Of a DNA stretch of 64,000 bases, positions 16,449 through 23,523 are shown in pieces (position 1 is the stretch's first letter; each line of letters begins with the position of its first letter). Below the pieces are notes generated by a model, which was given only the letters and a program-made list of their open reading frames with translations, was not told the origin of the DNA and made no database searches. This stretch comes from Pseudonocardia sp. T1-2H (lineage in GTDB: Bacteria > Actinomycetota > Actinomycetes > Mycobacteriales > Pseudonocardiaceae), in the NCBI RefSeq assembly GCF_038039215.1, contig NZ_JBBPCL010000001.1:5394001-5458000 (forward strand). The letters run 5' to 3'. A program made the position numbers and the translations under genes.

Positions 16449-17990
16449 ATGCCAGTCGACGGCGTGGTCGAGCGGGACACCGGTCCCGCCGGGGATCCCG
16501 GCCGGGCCCGCATGCTCGACGAACTGTACGCCGCCGTCGTGCACGACCGCTCCGGCGGCACGCCGCTCCGCAGCCTGGTCTCGGAGTCCTGGCAGCGCAG
16601 CCTCGCCGCGGACATCGATCCCGAACGCCGTACGCCGCCGATCACCTACGACCGGCGCGAGAGCAGGGCCCGCCTCTCCGCCCACCCGCTGCACACCGTG
16701 ATGCCGCTGCTGCGCAGCAACCTGGTGAGCATCGCGGACGAGGCCATGCACGTAGTCCTGGTCACGGACGCGGACGGCGTCGTCCTGTGGCGCGAGGGCG
16801 CCAGTGCGGTGCTGCGCCCGGCGGACCGGGTCGGCCTCGTCGAGGGGTCGCGCTGGTCCGAGGACGCGATGGGCACGAACGCGATGGGCACCACGCTCGC
16901 GGTGGGCCGCCCCGTCCAGATCCATTCCACCGAGCACCTCGTCCGCACGATCCACGCCTGGACCTGCGTCGCCGCCCCGGTGCACGACCCGGACACCGGC
17001 CGGATCATCGGCGCCATCGACATCACCGGCCCCCGGCGGACCATCCACCCGGCGATGCTCGCGCTGGTCACCACCACCGCCCAGCTCGCCGAGAACCAGC
17101 TCCGGGCGCAGCTCGCGATCGCCGACGAGCGGATGCGGCTGCGGAACATGCCGCACCTGCAGAGCCTGCGCGGGACCGCGGGCGCGCTGGTCACGCCCAG
17201 CGGCCGGGTCGTCGCCGGCGAGCCGTACGGCTGGTGGCCCGAGCGCGTCCCGATCGTCGACGGCGCGGACCGCATCGAGCTCGCCGACGGCCGCCGGCTG
17301 CTGGTCGAGCCGCTGGCCGAGGGCTACCTGCTGCGGGAGATCTCGCGGAGATCCGTCCTGCCGCACGGCTCGAGCCGGGCGACCGCCGTGCCCGAGGCGC
17401 CGGCGCCCGAGCGGCACGCCCTCGCCCTGCGGTTCATGGGCGACGGCACCCCGCGCGCGGTGTTGGACGGCACCCCCATCCCGATGACGTTGCGTCCCGC
17501 GGAGACGCTCGCGGCGCTGGCCCTGCACCCGGAGGGCCTCACCGCCGAACGCCTCGCCTACCTGCTCTACGGCGACGACGGCAACCAGACGACGGTGCGC
17601 GGGGAGATCCACCGGCTGCGCGCCTCGATCGGCGCGGACGTCCTCAAGACCCGCCCCTACCGGCTGGACGCGACGGTCGAGACGGACTTCGGCGCCGTCC
17701 GGCGCGCGCTGGAGAGCGGCCGGGTGGCGGACGCGATCCGGGCCTGCGCCGGTCCGCTGCTCCCGCGCTCCGACGCCCCCGAGATCCGCGCCGTCCGGGA
17801 CGAGCTGGAGGCCGCCCTGCGCCGGGCCGTCCTGGACTCGGACGACGTGGACCTGCTGCACACCTTCGGCGCCCATCCGCTCGGCCGGGACGACCTCGAG
17901 GTGCACGAGCGGCTGGCGGACCTGCTGCCCGCCGGGGACCCGAGACGGTCGGTCGCCGAGTCCCGGGTCGCGCGGCTGCTCGCCGAGTAG
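16449..17990 (+). CDS. GAF-domain transcriptional regulator with C-terminal winged-helix (AcoR/DhaR-like N-terminus)
   Basis: The first 250 residues match the sensory half of acetoin/glycerol regulators (AcoR, DhaR): LVSESWQRSLAADIDPERR, a GAF domain with VVLVTDADGVVLWREGA, RWSEDAMGTNAMGTTLAVGR and HDPDTGRIIGAIDITGP. There is no AAA+ sigma-54 domain. Instead, residues about 330-420 look like a winged-helix domain (TLRPAETLAALALHPEGLTA, ... TVRGEIHRLRASIGADV). It probably senses a substrate such as a diol or aldehyde and controls the dehydratase operon. The start is uncertain: ATG 16449, GTG 16386 and GTG 16296 are in frame. It ends one base before the convergent glycosyltransferase. Confidence 0.8.
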   Translation: MPVDGVVERDTGPAGDPGRARMLDELYAAVVHDRSGGTPLRSLVSESWQRSLAADIDPERRTPPITYDRRESRARLSAHPLHTVMPLLRSNLVSIADEAMHVVLVTDADGVVLWREGASAVLRPADRVGLVEGSRWSEDAMGTNAMGTTLAVGRPVQIHSTEHLVRTIHAWTCVAAPVHDPDTGRIIGAIDITGPRRTIHPAMLALVTTTAQLAENQLRAQLAIADERMRLRNMPHLQSLRGTAGALVTPSGRVVAGEPYGWWPERVPIVDGADRIELADGRRLLVEPLAEGYLLREISRRSVLPHGSSRATAVPEAPAPERHALALRFMGDGTPRAVLDGTPIPMTLRPAETLAALALHPEGLTAERLAYLLYGDDGNQTTVRGEIHRLRASIGADVLKTRPYRLDATVETDFGAVRRALESGRVADAIRACAGPLLPRSDAPEIRAVRDELEAALRRAVLDSDDVDLLHTFGAHPLGRDDLEVHERLADLLPAGDPRRSVAESRVARLLAE

Positions 17991-17991
17991 G

Positions 17992-19179
17992 TCAGGCCGG
18001 TGCCGGGACGGCTTCCCGGTAGATGCCGCGGTGGACGTCCGCCGAGTTCTCCCAGGTGAAGCGGCCCGCGGTCAGGCGTCCGGCCGTTGCCAGCCGCGCG
18101 CGGAGCTCCGCGTCGGTGACCATCCGGCGGAGCGCCGCGGCGAGCGCGTGGTCGTCCCCGACGGCAGGGAGCAGCGCGTCGACGTCGTCCATCAGGTGCT
18201 CGCGGAACACGGGCAGGTCGCTGGCGACGACCGGCAGCCCGAGCCCCATCGCCTCGATCGCGACCAGCCCGAAGCCCTCCGCCGTCGACGGGTAGCAGAG
18301 CGCGTCCGCGGCCTCGTACCAGCCGCCCAGCTCGGCGTCGGAGACCGTGCCGAGCTCGACGACGTCGCGGCCGAGCTCGAGCCCCAGGCCCGCGAGCTCG
18401 GCGAGCGCGGCGTCCCGGTACGGCGCGAAGTCCTGGAACGAGTGCCCGCCGACGATCGCGAGCACCGGGTCGAGCCCCTCGGAGCGCAGGTGCGCGAGCG
18501 CCCGGAACGCGTGGACCGTCCCCTTGCGGGGCTCGATCCCGCCCACCGCGAGCAGCAGGAACCGCTCCCGGGCGCCGACGCGCTCCCGTAGCGCGTGCGT
18601 CGCCTCCGGGGCGGCCGGTGGGAAGCGGCCGGTGTCGACGCCGTTGGGCACGATCGTCGTCGACACCCCGAAGTCCGCGGCGAGGATCCGCCGCCACTGT
18701 TCGCTCACGACGAGGACGCGGTCCGGCTCGGTGATGGCACGGCGCTGGCAGTCGACCAGGACCGGGGTGGTGAAGTCGTCCACGTGGTGGGCGGTGCGCA
18801 GCACCGTGACCGGCGCGCCGGTGCGGGCGCGGGCAGCCAGCGCGGCGCGCGCGGCGATGCAGTCCTGGGCGTGCAGGACGTCGAACTCCCCGATCCGCTC
18901 GGCGAGCCCGGCGGCGAGCAGCTCGATCCCGGCGAGGGTCCGTTCGGTGAGCGTCGTGCCCGCCCGCGCGGGCCCGCGGACGACCGTGTGCGGCACGTCG
19001 ACCGGCCGGTAGAGGCCCTTCGCGGGGTCTCCCAGCGCGACGAGGTGGACGCGGTCACCGGCCCGGTGCAGGGCCTCGGCCAGCCCGATCGTGTGCACGT
19101 GGCCGCCACGGGGGGTCGTCGAATGGCTGATCAGGGCCACTCGCGGGCCGGGGTGTGACACATCCGCTCCGTTCACCAT
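17992..19179 (-). CDS. MSMEG_0565 family glycosyltransferase (GT4 type)
   Basis: A GT-B glycosyltransferase of 395 residues. The N-terminal domain begins RVALISHSTTPRGGHVHTIG, and the C-terminal domain has VGGIEPRKGTVHAF and the EX7E element EGFGLVAIEAMGLGLPVV of retaining GT4 enzymes. The N-terminus with its GG loop and HAQDCIAARAAL block fits the MSMEG_0565 family, which co-occurs with the radical SAM, GNAT and AIR-synthase-like proteins of nitrilase-associated clusters. It is divergent from the radical SAM gene with only 91 bases between. The acceptor sugar or product is unknown. Confidence 0.85.
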   Translation of the reverse strand: MVNGADVSHPGPRVALISHSTTPRGGHVHTIGLAEALHRAGDRVHLVALGDPAKGLYRPVDVPHTVVRGPARAGTTLTERTLAGIELLAAGLAERIGEFDVLHAQDCIAARAALAARARTGAPVTVLRTAHHVDDFTTPVLVDCQRRAITEPDRVLVVSEQWRRILAADFGVSTTIVPNGVDTGRFPPAAPEATHALRERVGARERFLLLAVGGIEPRKGTVHAFRALAHLRSEGLDPVLAIVGGHSFQDFAPYRDAALAELAGLGLELGRDVVELGTVSDAELGGWYEAADALCYPSTAEGFGLVAIEAMGLGLPVVASDLPVFREHLMDDVDALLPAVGDDHALAAALRRMVTDAELRARLATAGRLTAGRFTWENSADVHRGIYREAVPAPA

Positions 19180-19205
19180 GTTGCATCCTCGTCCACCATA
19201 GTTGA

Positions 19206-19246
19206 CTATCGGACATCTCCTATAGGAGACGGACGCCTCCTATCCG
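19206..19246. promoter_or_regulatory. Palindrome and CTATC-type motif cluster in divergent promoter region
   Basis: The 91-base gap between the glycosyltransferase and radical SAM genes contains CTATCGG (19206-19212), the perfect 12-base palindrome CTCCTATAGGAG (centre 19222/19223) and CCTATCCG (19239-19246). ATAGTTGACTAT just to the left is also an inverted repeat. Such density in a short divergent region suggests operator sites controlling both genes. Confidence 0.45.
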
Positions 19247-19270
19247 AGTACGTGCGAGGAGAATCATCGG

Positions 19271-20458
19271 ATGACCGTGCTCGACCGGACTCCTGCCGGC
19301 ACCTCGGCCCATGTGGCCGAGCTGATCATGGATCTGCAGAGCGTCGGCCTGCGGATCGAGACCACCCTGGAGACCTCCCGCACAGGCGGCGCGGGCCCCT
19401 CGGACTCGGGGATGCTGTGGATCGAGGGCGTGCCCGTCACCGTCCCACCGAGCGCTACCTCGCCGTACTCGCTGCGCGCCGAGGACGACGGCCAGGGCAT
19501 CTTCCGGGACGGCGTGAAGGTCGCCTCGGTGGCCGGGACGCGACGGCCGCGGTTCTACGACCTCGCGACCGCCGACGGCGTCCCGTACCACCAGATCGCG
19601 CTGCTGCACCTGGACTCGCTGGCGTCCACGGTCGTGCAGGCCTGCAACTACTGGGGCAACTCGGACCAGTGCGGCTTCTGCGGGATCGGCGTCTCGCTCG
19701 CCGCCGGGAACACGATCGCGAAGAAGACCCCCGAGATGCTCGCCGAGGTGGCCGTCGCCGCCCGGGACCTCGACGGCGCCGTCGACGCCACCCTGACCAC
19801 CGGCTCGTCGGTGGCGCCGGACCGCGGCGCGTTGTACGTCGCGCGCTGCGGGCAGGCCGTGAAGGAGGCCGCGGGGCTGCCCGTCGAGGTGCAGTTCGAG
19901 CCGCCGCGGGACCTCTCGGTGCTGGACCAGGTGCACGACATGGGCGTCGACTCGGTGGGGGTGCACGTCGAGTCCTTCGACCCGGCGGTGCTCGCGCGGG
20001 TCGCGCCGGGCAAGTTCCGGACCGGGATCGACGCCTACTTCCGCACGTGGGAGCGGGCGGTGCAGCTCTTCGGCGAGGGCCGCGTCTCGACGTACGTGAT
20101 CCTCGGGATGGGCGAGGACCCGGACCTGACCGTGGAGATGTGCCGGCGCGCCGTCGACATCGGGGTGTACCCGTTCGTCGTCCCGCTGCGGCCCGTCGCG
20201 GGGTCGCTGATGGAGGACGTGCCGGCGCCGTCGCGGGAGTACACGGAGCCGATCTACCGCAAGGTCGCCGGGTTCCTCGCCGAGCGCGGGCTGGGCGCGG
20301 ACACCGCGGTCGCGGGTTGCGCGCGCTGCCAGGCGTGCTCGTCGCTCAACCTCGTGCAACAGTCCGGCCAGGGGGATCAGCGCGGCGGCACGCCCTGCGG
20401 CACCGGCGCGCCCGGCGCCGCCCCGCTCCTGCAGATCGGAAGGCGCCCCGACGCATGA
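19271..20458 (+). CDS. MSMEG_0568 family radical SAM protein
   Basis: This 395-residue protein carries an iron-sulphur cluster loop reading CNYWGNSDQCGFC, i.e. Cys-x8-Cys-x2-Cys rather than the usual Cys-x3-Cys-x2-Cys, which is a mark of the MSMEG_0568 family. Later blocks include TLTTGSSVAPDRGALY, EVQFEPPRDLSVLDQVHDMG, STYVILGMGEDPDLT and a C-terminal GCARCQACSSL that could bind a second cluster. The reaction is unknown; the family is tied to nitrile or cyanide-linked nitrogen metabolism by gene neighbourhood. GAGGAGAATC precedes the ATG. The GNAT gene follows after 94 bases. Confidence 0.88.
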   Translation: MTVLDRTPAGTSAHVAELIMDLQSVGLRIETTLETSRTGGAGPSDSGMLWIEGVPVTVPPSATSPYSLRAEDDGQGIFRDGVKVASVAGTRRPRFYDLATADGVPYHQIALLHLDSLASTVVQACNYWGNSDQCGFCGIGVSLAAGNTIAKKTPEMLAEVAVAARDLDGAVDATLTTGSSVAPDRGALYVARCGQAVKEAAGLPVEVQFEPPRDLSVLDQVHDMGVDSVGVHVESFDPAVLARVAPGKFRTGIDAYFRTWERAVQLFGEGRVSTYVILGMGEDPDLTVEMCRRAVDIGVYPFVVPLRPVAGSLMEDVPAPSREYTEPIYRKVAGFLAERGLGADTAVAGCARCQACSSLNLVQQSGQGDQRGGTPCGTGAPGAAPLLQIGRRPDA

Positions 20459-20488
20459 CCCCGCGCCCCACACGCCTCCGCACCGCAG

Positions 20489-20531
20489 GAACGGCACTCT
20501 CGTGCGGACCTCGCGCACGAAAGTGCCGTTC
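20489..20531. repeat. Inverted repeat (18-bp stem) between radical SAM and GNAT genes
   Basis: GAACGGCACTCTCGTGCG (20489-20506) pairs with CGCACGAAAGTGCCGTTC (20514-20531) with one mismatch and a 7-base loop. The core AACGGCACTTTCGTGCG resembles abundant intergenic repeats of Pseudonocardiales. It may act as an attenuator or partial terminator between the two genes. Confidence 0.75.
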
Positions 20532-20552
20532 GTGCAGGTCAGGAGGAGCTCG

Positions 20553-21113
20553 GTGACCGCTGCACCGGCGGAGCGGGTCCGACCCGTGCGGGCGTCGAAC
20601 GTGCTGGTCGGGGTGGATCCGGTCGCCTGCCGGCCCACCGGCGGCCCCGACGCCCGGGCCTGGCACCACCGCATCCGGCACGCGGTGTTCGTCGAGGAGC
20701 AGGCCGTGTTCGACGGCTCGGACATCGACGCGCACGACGCCCGGGACGACGTCGTCCACGTCCTCGCGACGCACGACGGCCGCCCCGCCGGCACCGTCCG
20801 CCTCTATCCGACGGGGGTGCCCGGGGAGTGGCTCGGCGACCGGCTGGCGGTGCTCCCGGAGTTCCGGACCGCGGGGATCGGCGGCCCGCTCGTGCGGTTC
20901 GCGGTGGAGACGGCCGGGGCCCGGGACGGGATCCGGATGCTCGCGCACGTCCAGCTGCCCAACGAGCGCTTCTTCCACCGGCTCGGCTGGCGGACGGCGG
21001 GCCCGGTGGAGACCTACGTCGGGCACCCGCACGTCCCGATGGCGACCGCCCTGACCGGCCCGATGACCGAATGGCTGGCCGGCCCCCGCCGTGGAGCCAC
21101 GACGCGCACCTGA
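20553..21113 (+). CDS. GNAT acetyltransferase, MSMEG_0567 N-terminal domain family
   Basis: A 186-residue N-acetyltransferase with AWHHRIRHAVFVEEQAVF, RPAGTVRLYPT, WLGDRLAVLPEFRTAGIGGPLV (the acetyl-CoA loop, slightly atypical) and NERFFHRLGWRTAGPVETY. The first block is typical of the MSMEG_0567 N-terminal family. In Mycobacterium the AIR-synthase-like domain is fused to it; here that domain is encoded at 7817-8785. The GTG at 20553 was chosen for AGGAGG 7 bases upstream. The last codons (RRGATTRT) lie inside an intergenic repeat copy, so the natural C-terminus may have been altered by repeat insertion. Confidence 0.85.
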   Translation: MTAAPAERVRPVRASNVLVGVDPVACRPTGGPDARAWHHRIRHAVFVEEQAVFDGSDIDAHDARDDVVHVLATHDGRPAGTVRLYPTGVPGEWLGDRLAVLPEFRTAGIGGPLVRFAVETAGARDGIRMLAHVQLPNERFFHRLGWRTAGPVETYVGHPHVPMATALTGPMTEWLAGPRRGATTRT

Positions 21114-21223
21114 GTGCCGACCATCCGGCTCATGGAGCCACGACGCGCTGCACCGGCCCCGTTCCTCGCGTTGTGGAGCCACGACGCGCTCGCACGAAGC
21201 TGTTCCGCGCGTCGTGGCTCCAC
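21091..21223. repeat. TGGAGCCACGACGCGC repeats, three direct and one inverted
   Basis: Direct copies lie at 21091-21107, 21132-21148 and 21173-21189, spaced exactly 41 bases apart, and an inverted copy GCGCGTCGTGGCTCCAC is at 21207-21223. The last direct and inverted copies form a 17-bp perfect stem with a 17-base loop, well placed as a bidirectional terminator between the convergent GNAT and glmS genes. The first copy forms the end of the GNAT reading frame. Confidence 0.8.
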
Positions 21224-21230
21224 GGTGCGG

Positions 21231-23081
21231 TCACTCGACGGTGACGGACTTCGCCAGGTTCCTCGGGCGGTCGACGTCGCGGTCCAGGGCCACGGCCGCG
21301 TGGTAGGCCAGGAGCTGCAGCGGGACCGACATCAGGATGGGGTCCAGCTCCGGCTCGTTCCGCGGGACCACGATCGTGCGGTCCGCGAGGTCCGTCGAGA
21401 GCTCCCGGTGGGCGAGCGCGACGACGGGGCCCTTGCGCGCCCGGATCTCGGCGAGCGTCGAGACGTTCTTCTCGAAGAGATCGTCGTCCGGGACGCAGGC
21501 GACGGTCGGCAGCTCGGGGCTGACGAGTGCGAGCGGGCCGTGCTTGAGCTCGGCGGACGCGTAGGCCTCGGCGTGCACGTACGAGACCTCCTTGAACTTC
21601 TGCGCGCCCTCCTTGGCGACCGGCCAGCCCCGCCTGCGCCCGATGAACAGCACGCTGGAGCGCTGGGCGACCTCGGCCGCGGTCTCGGCGATGAGCCCCG
21701 TCCGCTTCTCCTCGTCCAGGATCTGCTCGATCTGGGCCGGGAGCTGGTTGAGGCCGTCGATGATCCGGCGGCCCTCCGTGGGCGCGAGGTCCCGGACCCG
21801 GCCGAGGTGCAGCGCGAGGAGCGCGAACGCGATGAGGGTCGAGGTGAAGGACTTCGTCGCGGCCACGGACATCTCGGGGCCGGCGTGGATGTAGATGCCG
21901 CCGTCGACCTGCCGCGCGATCGTCGACCCGACCACGTTGATGATCCCGATGACCCGGCCGCCCTTGCGCTGCAGCTCCTGCACCGCGGCGAGGGTGTCCA
22001 CGGTCTCGCCGGACTGGCTGACCGCGACGTAGAGCGTGTCCGGCTCGACGACCGGGTTGCGGTAGCGGAACTCCGACGCGGACTCCGACGTCGCGGGCAC
22101 GCGGGCCAGGTCCTCGATCAGCTGGGCCCCGAGCTCGCCCGCGTAGCAGGCCGAGCCGCAGCCGAGGATCTTGACGCGCTTGAACTCGCGGGCCTCGCGG
22201 ATCGTGAGGTTGAGCCCGCCGAGGTGCGCGGTGGAGAACCGCTCGTCGAGCCGGCCGCGCAGCGCCCGCTCGATCGAGCGCGGCTGCTCGGCGATCTCCT
22301 TGACCAGGTAGTGGGCGTGGTCCCCGATCTCGGCGCCGACGACGTCCCAGTCCACCTCGGACGGCTGCTTGGCGGTCGAGCGGTCGTCGAGGGTGAAGGT
22401 GCGGTAGCCGGTGGCGGTGATCGTGGCCAGCTCGCCGTCGTCCAGGTAGACGACCTGGCGGGTGTAGCCGACGAGCGCGGAGACGTCGCTCGCGACGAAC
22501 ATCTCCCGCTCCCCGACGCCGAGCAGCACCGGGGACCCGTTGCGCGCGACGACGATCCGGTCCGGGTGCTCGGAGTCCAGCACGGCGATCCCGTACGCGC
22601 CGACGACCTGCTTCAGCGCGGTCCGGACGGCCTGCTCGAGGTCCGCGGCGCCGTTCGCGAACGCGGCCGCGACCAGGTGCGCGACGGTCTCGGTGTCCGT
22701 CTGCGAGGTGAACTCGACGCCGTCCGCGGTCAGCTTGGCCCGCAGCTCGTCCGCGTTCTCGATGATGCCGTTGTGGACCACCGCGATCCGCTCGGACATG
22801 TCCGTGTGCGGGTGCGCGTTGGCCACGCTCGGCTCGCCGTGGGTGGCCCAGCGGGTGTGCCCGATGCCGGGCGCGCCCTTGAACCGGGCGGGCAGATCGG
22901 CGGCGAGGTCCGCGACCCGGCCGCTGGCCTTGCGCACCTTCAGCGTCGCCGGGCCCTTACCCGTGCGGTGCACCACGGCGACGCCCGCCGAGTCGTACCC
23001 GCGGTACTCCAGCCTCCCGAGACCCTCCAGGAGGATCGGTGCGGCGTCCTGCGCGCCGACGTATCCCACGATCCCGCACAC
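21231..23081 (-). CDS. glmS: Glutamine-fructose-6-phosphate aminotransferase (isomerizing)
   Basis: The 616-residue enzyme makes glucosamine 6-phosphate from fructose 6-phosphate and glutamine, the entry step to peptidoglycan and mycothiol precursors. The N-terminus MCGIVGYVG supplies Cys2, the glutaminase nucleophile; HTRWATHGEPSVANAHPH and HNGIIEN follow. Two SIS domains show CGSACYAGELGAQL, VAVSQSGETVDTL and GRRRGWPVAKEGAQKFKEVSYV, ending with the standard DRPRNLAKSVTVE. GTG start with GAAGGAGA upstream. It follows a small gene by 26 bases and probably shares its transcript. Confidence 0.97.
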   Translation of the reverse strand: MCGIVGYVGAQDAAPILLEGLGRLEYRGYDSAGVAVVHRTGKGPATLKVRKASGRVADLAADLPARFKGAPGIGHTRWATHGEPSVANAHPHTDMSERIAVVHNGIIENADELRAKLTADGVEFTSQTDTETVAHLVAAAFANGAADLEQAVRTALKQVVGAYGIAVLDSEHPDRIVVARNGSPVLLGVGEREMFVASDVSALVGYTRQVVYLDDGELATITATGYRTFTLDDRSTAKQPSEVDWDVVGAEIGDHAHYLVKEIAEQPRSIERALRGRLDERFSTAHLGGLNLTIREAREFKRVKILGCGSACYAGELGAQLIEDLARVPATSESASEFRYRNPVVEPDTLYVAVSQSGETVDTLAAVQELQRKGGRVIGIINVVGSTIARQVDGGIYIHAGPEMSVAATKSFTSTLIAFALLALHLGRVRDLAPTEGRRIIDGLNQLPAQIEQILDEEKRTGLIAETAAEVAQRSSVLFIGRRRGWPVAKEGAQKFKEVSYVHAEAYASAELKHGPLALVSPELPTVACVPDDDLFEKNVSTLAEIRARKGPVVALAHRELSTDLADRTIVVPRNEPELDPILMSVPLQLLAYHAAVALDRDVDRPRNLAKSVTVE

Positions 23082-23107
23082 TCAGGCGTCTCCTTCTCGT
23101 TTCTGGA

Positions 23108-23368
23108 TCATCCGTAGACGATCCGGCGCAGCTGACGGGCGGACAGCTCCGGTGGAGCGACCCGCCGGGCGGCCAGTTCGGCGCCCAGCCGCGCGAAGAT
23201 CCGGTCGTTGGTGAGGCCGCGCCCCTGCAGCTCGGAGTGCCGGCGGCGGACGAAGGCCTCGGTCTGCTCGCCGAAGTACGCGAGTACCTCGCCGACCACC
23301 CGTAACGCCTCGCCCCGGCTCAGCGATGTGCTCTGGACCAGATGCGCGACCAGGTCCTCGTGCTGCAC
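23108..23368 (-). CDS. Small conserved helical protein upstream of glmS (86 aa)
   Basis: The protein reads HEDLVAHLVQSTSLSRGEAL, VVGEVLAYFGEQTEAFVRRR and ends LSARQLRRIVYG, with a patch of aromatic and basic residues. It looks well conserved but I do not recognise a named family. A longer frame starting at 23446 runs through the palindrome at 23414-23439 and reads poorly, so GTG 23368 is preferred. It lies 26 bases before glmS on the same strand. Function unknown. Confidence 0.6.
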   Translation of the reverse strand: MQHEDLVAHLVQSTSLSRGEALRVVGEVLAYFGEQTEAFVRRRHSELQGRGLTNDRIFARLGAELAARRVAPPELSARQLRRIVYG

Positions 23369-23387
23369 GGCGCCCACAGCGGGAGCT

Positions 23388-23439
23388 TGCCCGAACGAGG
23401 AGGCCAGAAGCAAATTCCTGCCCGAATTCGGGCAGGAAT
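23388..23439. promoter_or_regulatory. 26-bp perfect palindrome with extra half-site (putative operator)
   Basis: Positions 23414-23439 form a perfect 26-base palindrome with core CCTGCCCGAATTCGGGCAGG. A further half-site TGCCCGAA is at 23388-23395, 31 bases (about three helical turns) from the matching half. It lies 46 bases upstream of the small gene at 23368 on the minus strand, in a local AT-richer patch. No U-tract follows, so an operator is more likely than a terminator. Confidence 0.6.
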
Positions 23440-23523
23440 ACTTCAAAACTCCCGCCGCGGCGGCACTATGTCACAAATCGATACTCGTGCCCGCCGGAAC
23501 CCGCGCTTCCGCGATCGGCCGAT

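Noticed and set aside
16296..17990. Sigma-54-dependent activator
   Set aside because: The N-terminal half fits, but the AAA+ GAFTGA domain and Fis-type helix are absent.
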